Origin: Fratercula arctica
Lineage: Eukaryota; Chordata; Aves; Charadriiformes; Alcidae
NCBI GenBank assembly: GCA_947846985.1
Contig: CANTUZ010000003.1
Span: 93,648,674 to 93,712,673, forward strand
DNA: 64,000 nt
Direction of reading: 5' to 3'
The number at the start of each line of letters is the position of its first letter. The first letter of the stretch is position 1. The notes beneath the pieces were generated by a model. That model saw nothing but the letters and a program-made list of their open reading frames with translations. It made no database searches and was not told where the DNA came from. Below, in pieces: positions 25,571 to 36,233 of this stretch. The translations under genes were made by a program, and so were the position numbers.

Positions 25571-27980
25571 CCATCACAGGTGATCTTGGCAACTCCAGGT
25601 GCACGTGTCTGGGAGTTCAGGTTCAGGAATACTACCTATGTGTGAGGGAGGGAGCACTAACTGTTTCAGGAAAAATGAGTTAGACGCTTCCTTGGGAACA
25701 GTACCAGCTGCGTGCCATATGCAGTCAGGGTCATGCAGGACGTGGAAGCTAGACAGGGAAAGGACAAGGTGCACTATGACATTATGTATGTACACACTAT
25801 GATGCTTCAGGATTTTTTAAAAATTCATTTAAACTTAAAAAAACCCTAAATCCCCTGAAGGCAAAAAATAGGAATTCTTCAGTGAAATGAAATCTCATGC
25901 TACCTGCTGTTACAGGCTAATTGCTCACAATCAATGCACTCTTATCTTTTTCATTTCAAAATTATTAGTATTACTTTGGTTATTAGTGTAATTTGGTGTT
26001 ATCCTTTTTCCTTTCCAAATTAAAATGCACCATGATATGCTCTAAAATGAATAAGAAGTTTAATTATTTTTCCAAGGGAAAACATTTCATTTAAGTTTAT
26101 ACTCAATACTCCTGTAGAATACATCAGTGTTATCATAAAGAGGCAATTTTGGCGTGTGAGCAAAATAACTGAAAACTGTGCTGAATGTATACGGTTAAAA
26201 CGCTCAGCTGGCAGTAAGTTGATATAGCAAAAATTCATCTGTATCTCACAGTCCATATGTTTTCTCCCCTCATCCCTGGTATTTCACCTTCGTTCATTGA
26301 CTTGATTTCTGAGTATCCCAGTTAATGATTATCCTCCTCTGTAACTCAACTTTCCTTTTGCTAAACCATTCCATGATTCTGTCTGATCCTGCAGACACTT
26401 CCTCAAGACATCTGTCCTCTGAGTCTTATTTAGCAAATCACCAATTCCCTTTGGAATAACAGGTAAGGGGCCCACACTGGGGAACCCTTTCTGGATATGA
26501 AATTTTCCTACCCTTTCTGTGTATCAAGTTAATTCCATTAGGGTTTTTCTTGATCTTGATCTCTACATTGCTTGCAAATCAGCTTTCTGATATTTAATTC
26601 TGAACCTTCTTGGTTTTGCTTATAAGTACATCTAATTTGGCACCTCTGGATCACTGTCAAAACATTGAACTTCCTGTCACAGTAATTGTAACTCTTTCTT
26701 TTTACCATTTTTTTTTCTATATTTGCATTCTCTAAAATCTAAACCAATGAAGCACTTAAGAACCAAGTGGTAAAATATCTCACCACTATAGTGACCCTGT
26801 GGTTGTGCAGTTTCAATTATGCATTTGGGCAGTTCACTGAATTTTCCCTTCAGTACACCCTGCAGCTATAAATTGCCTCAAAGGAGCTGGAAGGGAATCA
26901 GAAAAACTTTGTTCCATAGAATCCAATGGTTATGTTAGTTCAGAAATCCTTAAGTAGGAAACATCATGTACCAGAAAGTTTCTCTGCCTTATGTCTGTGC
27001 CAGCATCTCTATTTCAGTATGCATCTCATGATTCTGTTCCATACCACTTGAATTATTTCTCTCTGACAATGATATCAAGGTGAGACTAATGATGTGAAGA
27101 AAACAGGTTATTTAAATTAAGCCTTGAACATATAAGCTTCAATTTTCTTGTTTTGAAATATCCTAATTTCTTTAACCTAAATAATTTTTATTGTAATAGA
27201 ACTAGACAGGACTGTTTTTGAGAAGTGATTTTTCTGTGACGAGCAAGGATTTATTTGCAAGTAAAAAAGATAAAAAATATTTCAGGAAATGCTATAAAAA
27301 TGAAGACATGGCTAGATACGTGCAAAGTATAGATGAAGTAAAGGATTGTACTGACTAGGTCATTAACCATAATAAGAGTGTATAGGAAACTAGAGGAGTG
27401 TATATTATTTGCATTCCAGCTGTTTCTCAGTGAGGATGAAGGAAAATTAAACTTCACCTGGGAAACTTTGTTTCTTTTCTCTCATGATATGTTTAAAGCA
27501 GATCTGTTACAGAGTTAAAAAGGATATTATGTCAGAATTGCCAGGAGAAAGATCTGATTGTTCTTTTAATTTTACAGTGACTGCAGGTAAAGTTTGATTC
27601 TTCAGCCTAGGTTTAAACACGGTTTGAGAGAGAATTACACGTTCTGTTCCATTTGTTCAGAAGTTCTTTAGAGAATTACCATTAAAAAAAACCAACCTAG
27701 AATCACAAGATAGATACACAAATAGAGATAGATAAGACATCATACTTCTCATGACCACTATAAAGAAAATCCATAATCTGAGATCTTCTTATCCTAAGGC
27801 TAGTCTGAAAGAAGGTGATCATCACCCACAGGATCTACTTGCCTATGCATACAGGAAGTGGAAGTATATATGGAGAATGGAACTATAGATGGGATACCAG
27901 GGAGGGATGTAAAATCATGCTCTGACATGCTGAAATGGAATTAGAAAGATGAAAATTCAGATGGAGAGAGATAGGAAGAA
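25571..27980. other. Unique sequence, no gene seen
   Basis: No recognised repeat. Two short overlapping frames on opposite strands occur at 25574-25802 in a moderately GC-rich spot next to the LTR, and I cannot assign them. Confidence 0.5.
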
Positions 27981-28629
27981 AATAAAATAGTAAGGAGAAT
28001 AAGAAGGGCTGCTAAAGATACATCAGAAGCAAAAGGAGAGCCAAAGAATCTTGGCCTGCTGGATGGGGTGGTCTGTCCCTGGTGAAGGACACTGAAAAGT
28101 CTGAAATACTTGCTACCTTCTTTGCCTCATCTTTTCTGGTAAGGACTGGTCTTGGGTCTCCTAGATCTCTATGCCTAGTAGTTGAGCTTGAGGGAGAGAG
28201 GTCCTATCCATAATAGAGAATGATTTGAGTTAGGTACTATTTAATTGAGCTGGATATGCACAAGTCCATGCAACCAGATGGTGCTGAGGGATCTGGCCAA
28301 TGTAATCCTGAGGCCTTCATCTGTGGTCTTTGAAAGGTCATAGCAACTAGTAGATTTTTCCTGCTGACTAGAAAAAGACATCTTCAAAAAGAACAAAAAG
28401 GAGGACCTAGGGAACCACAGGACAGTCAGCCTCACCTCAGTACCTGGGAAGTTATGGAGCAAATCCTCCTATAAACCAGTTCAAGACACATAAAGGCCAA
28501 GAGGTGATTTGGAACAACTAGCATAGGTCTAATAAGGGCAAACAGTGCCATATCAATAGTTATGCCTTCTTTGAGAAGATCGTTGGCACTGGGGAGAGCA
28601 GTGAATGACAATTGCTTTAGCAGTGTCTA

Positions 28630-28695
28630 GGCTTTTGACGATGTCTCCCATAGCATTGTTGTATCCAAGAGATATGGACTGGATGGGTAAACTAC
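28630..28695 (+). pseudogene. Relic of CR1 reverse transcriptase motif block
   Basis: Translated by eye, this stretch gives KAFDDVSHSIVV followed by YGLDG, equivalent to [11 protein letters not shown] in the intact copy. It lies inside the decayed element and is flanked by stops and frameshifts, so it is only a fossil of ORF2. Confidence 0.8.
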
Positions 28696-29400
28696 AAACA
28701 AGAAAAATATTGGCTGGACTGTTAGGCTTAATGTTTCAAAACCTAACTGGCAACCAGTTATAAATGGTGTTAATTGGGTGATACTGAAGTTGAGGCTATT
28801 TAACATCTTAATCAACAGCCTGGTTAGGGGAGAGAATATCTCTTCATTAAGTGGGTGTGAGACCTCAGGCTGGCAAGACTGCTTGATACACTGGATGGCA
28901 GGGTTACGATTCAGAGAGACCTTGACAAGCTGGAGATAGAGGCCAACAGAAACTCAAGAATTCATCAAAGACAAATAAAAAGTCCTGCCATCTGAGATGG
29001 AATAAACTCATGGAAAATTACAGCCTGCCAGCTAAGAAGATGCACTGCAGAAAAGGCTTGTGCAGCCCTGGTGGACAAAACACCCTTACAGCAGTGAAAG
29101 CTAACTGCATACTATGCTAGTAGAAGTGTAGTCAGCAAGTTAATTACTCTTTTCTCTTTGATAGTTTGAGGCCATATATAAGATACTATGTCCAGTGTCG
29201 CCCCCTCCTGTACAAAAGAGATTGACAAGCTTCAGAAAGTCCAACAATTGACTACCAAGATGATTGGGGGCTGTGGCATATGGTGCAGGAGGTGAAGGTG
29301 ACTGACTGGGAGTTACTCAGGTTGGAGAAGAGACAATCAAGGACATCTAACTGCAGTCTACTGAAAGTTAAAGGGTTTTATAGAGAAGAACCAGACTTCT

Positions 29401-29490
29401 AGTTACCTGCTCCAGGTGAACCTGCTCTGGCAGGGGGGTTGGACTAGATGATCTCCAGATGTCCCTTCCAACCCAATTCTGTGATTCTGT
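29401..29490 (+). mobile_element. 90-bp CR1 tail inserted in the older CR1
   Basis: This consists only of a CR1 3' UTR and tail: GCTCCAGGTGAACCTGC, GGGGGGTTGGACTAGATGAT, TCCCTTCCAACCCA and ATTCTGTGATTCTGT. The surrounding older CR1 reads continuously when these 90 bp are skipped (CCAGACTTCT then CAGCCATGCG, matching the ORF2 block before the GACAGGACAAGAGG-like motif). It is a very short, 5'-truncated insertion of type B. Confidence 0.88.
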
Positions 29491-29775
29491 CAGCCATGCG
29501 TAGTGGAAGAACAAGAGGAAATAGACACAAATTCCAGCAAGAGACCTTCCAGTTGGATACATAAAGAAAAAAAAGCAAAAATCACAGTGAGGGTGATTAA
29601 GCATTACAGCAGGCTGCCCAGAGAGGCTGTGAGAACTCCATCCTTGGAGATATTCAAAACTTGACTGGGCATGGCCCTAAACAACCTGACCTAACTTTGT
29701 TGTTGATCCTGCTTTAAGAAGCATGTAGACTAAATGACTTAGAGACAGCCCTTGCAACCTAAAGCATTTTATGCC

Positions 29776-30775
29776 TCAAAAACATTTCAGGATCATTGTC
29801 TATCATTATTTGTGGTGTAGTCAAGCTGCTTGCGTTTTCCTGGGGTTGAGTTTGTTCAGCTTCCCATCTGGACCACACTCTGAATTCCTACAAAGCCCGT
29901 TATCTCCCATTTGATTTGCTGTTTTTTGATTAACTGTTTCCACACAAGTTGCTCTTGTGATAGCTGGTAAGCCTGGGTTTTGGACAATTTTATATTAATT
30001 ACACCACTGTACCCCCTAGAAATAAGTGGCCTGAGTGTTACTGTCTGAGTAATTTGTGTCTTCCCCTAAATTGTCATAGTACTGTGTGAATGGCTGGGGT
30101 CCTGTATCTACAGATGGAACCAGGCTCTGGACTGAGGCTCTGATTCAGGCCATTGCCCTGTATAACCCCTTATTGCACAACTGGATGCACATATGAAAAT
30201 GGAATCTTGCTACATTGTCGAGCTCTTTGCTTTCTTGCTGTCTGAAAGTCTCTTTTTTCTCACTCCCTCTAGGCCAAGCATCCTAAGGGGATGCCTGCCT
30301 TTGTCTGTGGTTTGATTCTGTATGTCTTTAGAGAATTTCCTAAATCTGAATAGGAAGAAGTAACTTGACCCCCCAGCATGCTGCAAAATAAGTTCTAATT
30401 TTTTAATAACACTTTTAAAACTATGAATGACTATACTTTTATGTAATTGGATATGCAAATGCAACCTCAGATCACCCTGAATTGTAAAAGGGCATGTGCA
30501 ACACCAGCTCAGAAGTAGGTAAAACTAATAAGTATAATCATTCTGCCTCTAAATTAAAGCAGGAAGACAAAGGTTTAAATATCAGTCAGCCAACAAATTG
30601 CAGATTCGCGGTGTCTAATTCCTGTATCAGAGAATGACTCTTTAGGTTCTTTCAATTAGTACTTTATAGAAATCAGTCATGTGTTATATGATTTACATGT
30701 TTTCTTGTATCGGTTATTAACTTCCAAACTGATTGATGAATTCTAGGTACAACCCTAAGCTGAGGTTCCATTTTC
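29776..30775. other. Unique sequence, no gene seen
   Basis: About 1 kb between two CR1 clusters. No recognisable gene or repeat. Confidence 0.5.
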
Positions 30776-31092
30776 ACAGAATCACAGACTCATAGAATCA
30801 ATAGAATGGTTTGGGTTGGAAGGGACATTTAAAGGTCATCTAGAACAACGCCCCTGCAATGAGCAGGGACATATTCAACTAGATCAGGTTGCTCAGAGCC
30901 CATCCAACCTGACCTTGAATGTTGCCAAGGATGGATCCTTTTACCACGTCTCTGGGCAACCTGTTCCAGTGTTTCAACACACTCATTGTAAAAAATTTCT
31001 TCCTTCTATCTACTCTAAATCTCCCCTTTTTTGGTTTAAAACCATTACTCCTTGTGCTATCGACACAGACCCTGATAAAAAGTCTCCCTCCA
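30776..31092 (-). mobile_element. CR1 LINE 3' end, type A, at the tail of another CR1
   Basis: A minus-strand CR1 with its tail at the left edge (CATAGAATCAATAGAATGG), then GGGTTGGAAGGGACATTTAAAG and the end of ORF2. Its 5' break near 31092 lies exactly where the 3' UTR of the next minus-strand CR1 begins. It therefore probably inserted at or within the tail of that older copy. The frame is short and includes the FFTM-V block. Confidence 0.9.
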
Positions 31093-31501
31093 ATGGGTTG
31101 GGCAGCATCTCTGGACGTCACCTGGTCCAACTGCTTTGCACCCAGCCAGGGTCAGCTACAGCAGGATGTCCAGTTGTTTTCTGAATATCTCCAAGGATGG
31201 AGACTCCACAACCTCTCTGGGAAACCTATTCTAGAATTCAATCACCTTCTCAAAAAAAAAAAAAAGTATTGTTTAAGTGGAATTTCTTGTATTTCAGTTT
31301 GTGCCCAGTGCTCCTTGTCCTGTCACTGGGTATGGTTCCTTCATCTTAACTCCCTCCTATCAGGTATTTATAAACATTAATGAGATCCCCTCTGACACTT
31401 CTCCAGCCTGAACAGTCCCAGCTCTTTTACCCTTCCATCGTATATCAGATGTTCCAGACCTTCATCTCCATGGCCCTTCACTAGTGTTGCTCTATTATGT
31501 C

Positions 31502-32400
31502 CATATGATGACACAAAGCTGGGGGGGGCGGCTGACACACCGGAGGGCTGTGCTGCCATACAGAGAGACCTGGACAGGTTGGAGATCTGGGCAGAGAGGA
31601 ACCTTATGAAATTCAACAAGGGCAAGTGTAGGGTGCTGCACCTGGGGAGGAACAACCCCATGCACCAGTACAGGTTGGGGGCTGACCTGCTGGAGAGCAG
31701 CTCTGTGGAAAGAGACCTGGGAGTCCTGGTGGACAACAGGATGACCATGAGCCAGCAATGTGCCCTTGTGGCCAAGAAGGCCAATGGCATCCTGGGGTGC
31801 ATCAAAAAGAGTGTGGCCAGCAGGTCAAGGGAGGTCATCCTCCCCCTCTACTCTGCCCTGGTGAGGCCACACCTGGAGTACTGTGTCCAGTTCTGGGCTC
31901 CCCGGTTCCAGAAGGACAGGGAACTGCTGGAAAGGGTGCAGCAGAGGGCTACCAAGATGATTAGGGGACTGGAACACCTCTCTTATGAGGAAAGGCTGAG
32001 GGATTTGGGTCTCTTCAGTCTGGAAAAAAGACGGCTGAGGGGGGATCTTATCAACACTTATAAATACTTAAAGGGTGGGTGTCAGGAGGATGGGGCCAGG
32101 CTCTTTTCAGTAGTGCCCGGGGACAGGACAAGAGGCAATGGGCACAAACTTGAGCACAAGAAGTTCCACCTAAACATGAGGAGGAACTTCTTTACCCTGA
32201 GGGTGGCAGAGCACTGGAACAGGCTGCCCAGAGAGGTGGTGGAGTCTCCATCTCTGGAGACATTCAAAACCCGCCTGGACGTGTTCCTGTGTAACCTGCT
32301 CTAGGTGACCCTGCTCTGGCAGGGGAGTTGGACTAGATGATCTCCAGAGGTCCCTTCCAACCCTATGGTTCTATGATTCTATGATTCTATGATTCTATGA
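31502..32400 (+). mobile_element. Young CR1 LINE nested in an older CR1
   Basis: A plus-strand, 5'-truncated CR1 starting within the FADDTKLGG region (GATGACACAAAGCTGGGG). It ends in four ATTCTATG units. The hexamer TATGTC occurs immediately left (31496-31501) and right (32401-32406) of it. That is either a short target duplication or fits the sequence expected for the interrupted host element. The 3' UTR is type B. It is nearly identical to the copy at 22181-23957. Confidence 0.95.
31579..32304 (+). CDS. CR1 ORF2 C-terminal fragment
   Basis: 241 codons without a stop form the C-terminal part of the CR1 reverse transcriptase protein. The region lies after the catalytic boxes and includes [20 protein letters not shown], the block [35 protein letters not shown] and [10 protein letters not shown]. 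Compared by eye with the minus-strand ORF at 22269-23933 it differs at about 5 of 241 residues (D/N, AH/TY, T/A and H/N changes). There is no catalytic domain, so it cannot act alone. The assigned start is only the first start-like codon after truncation. The high similarity marks both copies as recent members of one subfamily. Confidence 0.93.
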   Translation: MEIWAERNLMKFNKGKCRVLHLGRNNPMHQYRLGADLLESSSVERDLGVLVDNRMTMSQQCALVAKKANGILGCIKKSVASRSREVILPLYSALVRPHLEYCVQFWAPRFQKDRELLERVQQRATKMIRGLEHLSYEERLRDLGLFSLEKRRLRGDLINTYKYLKGGCQEDGARLFSVVPGDRTRGNGHKLEHKKFHLNMRRNFFTLRVAEHWNRLPREVVESPSLETFKTRLDVFLCNLL

Positions 32401-32567
32401 TATGTCTTATACTGGGGAGTCCAGAAGTGGACCCTGTCCTCCAGATGTCAGTGAGGTGCTGAGCAGAGGTAAATGATCACCTCCCTCAAGCTGCTGTCAG
32501 TGTTTTTTGTAACGCAGCCCAGGATGCTGTTGACCTTCCTTCTTTCAGAGCACATTGCTGATTCATT

Positions 32568-34303
32568 TTATTAATTTCTTATTACATTGGGATGCTTAGT
32601 TAAGAATTTAATTTATTTAATGTGGTGTCTTACTAATTCCTGATAAAACTTATAAACAACATTCTTGTATTTTTCTTCAAAATTGCAATGAAGGCTCTGA
32701 GAGGTATCCATTACTATGTTTACAATCACCTGTATTTTTTTCCAGGGTTGCCTGTTTTGAAGTTTCTAAAGGATGTGTCAGTGTCAGGGGAATTATATAG
32801 CATGCGTGATCTTAGTGAACCATGCATGGCTTACAGGTTTTAGCTTTAACATTTATTATGAGGACCTGACAAAGTTTTTATTTCTCCATCTCATTTTTTA
32901 TTGATGTGTTGCTGGACAGGTACATTTACCTGTAATGACTGTGATGGTGGTCACATTGGTTGTAATGACATGTCTTCCTTGCTGAAGGAAGGCACATTAC
33001 GGAAGCATTTCAGAGGAAACGTTTTAGACTGGACAGAGTGACATAAATTTCAAATTGATAGCTTCACTCCTGCCACATAACACATCTTTCCTACACTAAA
33101 ACATTTCTTTATCCTTCACATATCACTCTTATTCCACCACTGGGGAATTCCTTACTGACCCATTCAAGATTGAAAACTGAAGTTACTCAGCTACTCATAC
33201 TAGTAAAACGTATTGTAAAACCAAACTAAAATGTCATTATCCTTCTTCCCTGCATATAGCCAATATGGAATGTCCTCTATGTTTCATGAAACCTATATTT
33301 ATGGATCAGAGATTTATTTTATTTTGCTTTTATTTTTTTGAAAGAGGGTAGAAAAAAGGAAACTGAGCCAAATCTTGTCACAATTTTACTGACAGCATGA
33401 AATTGTCTTGCTGTTCCAGAGGTTAATAAGAAAAAAAATCTCTTATCAAGCATCAAAGAAAATGTAGAATTATCACAACAGCAAGCAATATTCTTTCATT
33501 CTCTAATAATAAACAGTGCGTGTTGCTACAGGAAACAAATGTACCCAACTGAATAGATAAATCCATAAATAAGAGCAGATTTTTTGCTTTAGCGAAGAAG
33601 CAAACTGAAAAATATTCTGTATGTGGCTGGAGCCAAACTGTAGTAGTAATAGTGAGATTTACCAGAAACCACACTGCTTTCAGTGGTTCTTTAGCACTAT
33701 CCATTAACACATTATGGAAACTTGTAATAGAAAGCAAACCCCTGGTTGAAGAACTCTCTGTTTTAAGAGAAGAGGAATACAAAACACTGACAGACATTAT
33801 TTTCATTTTAACTTCATAGATAGCAAGGAAGCAGAAATTATTAGGATCCAATAAAAGGGTTCAGGCCCTTTCAGCAGGCCTTAGAGAGAATGCATTGCCT
33901 AAATCCAAAATGGTATTGCTGAGAAACCACTCAGTTGCTGCTTAGGTCTGGAATTTCGCAAGCTTTCCATGCTTTTTTTTTTTTTTTTCCTTTACTTTCC
34001 CATACTTAAGAGTTACACCTTTTGCAACTTCTTGAATGAGCACTGCAACCACTATCCTGATAGTGGAAAAGAAAAGGTTTCTTCTGGATGGGTTTCAAAA
34101 TAAATAAGTGAGCCCTGACAATGCTCAAGGATCAAGGATATAGTTCCCATTTTCACAGAAGGTTTCTATGCTATGAATGCTGAGTACTTCCACGTGTCTT
34201 CATAAATTCGTGTGGGTAGAGGAGCGCGGTGCTGGATGCACTCTGTTCTTGGTGTTTTCTTAGATACTGCTCTGTTTCATGCTGAAGCAAACTGCCTCCC
34301 CAG
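32568..34303. other. Unique sequence, no gene seen
   Basis: No recognised repeat. The 132-codon minus-strand frame at 33453-33851 starts with Met and is fairly hydrophobic. It shows no family motif and lies in AT-rich sequence, so I treat it as chance. Confidence 0.45.
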
Positions 34304-34408
34304 GGTCTGTTCAAAGGTGCCAAACTCCTGTCCAGGACTTTCAGTGCTTTCCTTGAGGCAGGTGGCTAAACGTCAGGGTTGGGGAATCCCAAGCAGCTTG
34401 AGCAAAAG
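34304..34408 (+). CDS. Candidate internal exon (speculative)
   Basis: An acceptor-like CTGCCTCCCCAG is followed by 105 nt open in one frame and a good donor AAAAG/GTAACT at 34409. In that frame it begins with one leftover base and ends with two. Its end phase would therefore match the start phase of the candidate exon at 47670. The peptide includes VCSKVPNSCPGLSVL and is unrecognised. One matching phase has a one-in-three chance, so support is weak. Confidence 0.15.
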
Positions 34409-36202
34409 GTAACTCGAAAAGAATCTGCTGAATATCCTTCTTCTGAACCCTAAGTCTTTGCTTTTGCCATGAATTATCTTAATTCTCAGTGTGTACAGGC
34501 CTTAAAAAGATCTGACTTCTTTTCCTGTCATAAAAAGCCTAATAAACCTTCTTTTTTATTCAAGGATTTTATTTCATTTCAGATTTCTCACTTTGGAAAC
34601 ACTCTTTTAATTTCACTTGATTTTGATTTGCTGACATTTTACTTCTCAGTTCCATTTAGCATCAAAGAAAACACTAAACAAGCTATCAGGAGTTATTCTG
34701 AACTTTCAATAATTTTTAAAACAGTCTAGCCCTTGTAATGCCAGAAATAAGCTAGGACTTCACTTTCCTAGTTCTAGTACTTTTTTACCTTGAATGCAAA
34801 TGAAGTCTCCCAGCCTTTTCCTCTAGAATTGTGATATTTAACATTGTTATCACACCAAGAAATAAGCAATTGTTTAAGGAAATGGGTGAGAGTTGTTCTC
34901 AGTGCTACAGTGCTGAGTCAGTCATGCAGAACTAATTTCCTGGCTGTCTCTGAATGCACATAAAGCTGCTCTGTAGCTGCTGCTGACAATGAACTAGTGA
35001 CTGGAAAAAGGAATCTTAAACACAGTCACATCCCTTGACTGTTAAAATCTTTTACACAAAGCATGCTGATCTAATGCACTGTAGTAAGCAGTATCCTTTT
35101 CTTTTTGAGTGTTAGTAAAAGAAGTTTTAATACCTGAAACTGTTGCTAAGTAACCAAATGCTTCCAAAATGTATCTTTCCCGCTAATAAAACTGGGTTCA
35201 TTTTCTGCTAATGAATGTACTTACATTGGAAATGCAACCCGGGATATTACATAATGGGAAAAATATCTTAACAATAGAAGATTATCACGCATAACTGAGG
35301 ATGTCTCATTCATGTGGGGAGCATATTACAAGTCACTTAATCAGAAAATCTGTATTTGAATAAAACTGCCCAACATTTTAGAAGCAAGATGCAAATGGCA
35401 GTAAGCTGCCTTTGTAAAAAGGGGTTCTCTTGTTTCTTTAGAACATCATATGGTGCAGAAAAGGAGAACTGATGTCTGTCCTTAATATATATTTAAAGCA
35501 GGCTCACAGACACTTTTGCTTTCAGAAATAAAGTGAATTTCATAAAATGGTGTTTCAGCACAAAGATCCTTAGAACAAAAAAAATTCCCAAACGATCCAC
35601 CAAAAGTAAGAGAAAAATTAAATGCATTCATGTACACAGATTAATTAAGATTGCAAGAAAACAGAAGATGCTCACATGTAGCAATACTGCTTCTAGCTTA
35701 ATGTTATCTAGTGCTATTCTTCAGATAAACTTTAATGGTTGCGAGAAGATGAAGGTGGGAGGAAAGGCACTCAAATCCAAGTTTGCAGTGTTACAGCCCA
35801 CACAGGGATGTAAATGAAGATTTGGACAGAGAATCTGCTCAGTGAAGCAGAAGGTTTTACTGCCCTCTAGTAAAATGCAGTTACAAAACTGTCTTTTAAA
35901 ATGTATGCATGCTGAGTAAACCTATTCAGTTATTGTTGCTGAAAATGTGATTAGTCTTGGATTGTCATCTCATTGTTTCCATAGTCAAATAATAAAACGT
36001 TTACATTCAATCTAGACTGACTTATTTTTGAATTAAGGAAAATAGCAATAATGAAGCACCGAAGGAAGGTCTCTGTGGCTGCATCTGCATGAACAAATCT
36101 CATGCCAAATTTTCAGCACTGTTATTAGCAAGAGAGCCTAAGTGGTGGCACACCGTGGTAAAGAACAGAGTTTTCATAGCACAGTGCAAAAATTCCTGAG
36201 TC

Positions 36203-36233
36203 CTAACGACAGGGGAACTTACCCCGTCGTTAG
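36203..36233. repeat. GC-rich 31-nt hairpin
   Basis: CTAACGAC, a bulged A, GGGG, a six-base loop AACTTA, CCCC and GTCGTTAG form a stem of 12 perfect base pairs with one bulge. It includes two CG dinucleotides per arm region in an otherwise CpG-poor neighbourhood. It is not followed by a T-run and is too short for a microRNA precursor. Function unknown. Confidence 0.9.

Larger units (their letters stand above)
27981..29775 (+). mobile_element. Old, heavily decayed CR1 LINE (interrupted)
   Basis: Scattered blocks in CR1 order are readable on the plus strand. They are ACATCAGAAGCAAAAGGAGAG near 28020, TTCTTTGCCTCATCTTTTCTGGTAA near 28117, and ACCACAGGACAGTCAGCCTCACC near 28420 (the NYR-S-L-T block). 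After these come AGGCTTTTGACGATGTCTCCCA near 28630 (the KAFD-VSHS block with the catalytic-aspartate region) and GCTGCCCAGAGAGGCTGTG near 29610. No long frame survives. The 3' end fades at about 29775 without a clear tail. It is split by a 90-bp younger CR1 tail at 29401-29490. Boundaries are approximate. Confidence 0.88.
31093..32567 (-). mobile_element. Older CR1 LINE, split by a nested CR1
   Basis: The left part (31093-31501) carries the 3' UTR and the C-terminal ORF2 region on the minus strand, with an A13 run near 31252. The right part (32401-32567) continues it in the right order (TACTGGGGAGTCCAGAAGTGGA, GTGCTGAGCAGAGGTAAATG, ACGCAGCCCAGGATGCTGTT). The two parts are separated by the plus-strand CR1 at 31502-32400. 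The open frames are broken. Confidence 0.9.

Noticed and set aside
26360..26390. CCATTCCATGATTCTGT as a possible isolated CR1 tail
   Set aside because: No CR1 3' UTR sequence precedes it. A short chance match to the tail motif.
33453..33851. 132-codon minus-strand frame with Met start and hydrophobic stretches
   Set aside because: No recognisable family motif, AT-rich composition, and no supporting splice or promoter context. Best treated as chance.
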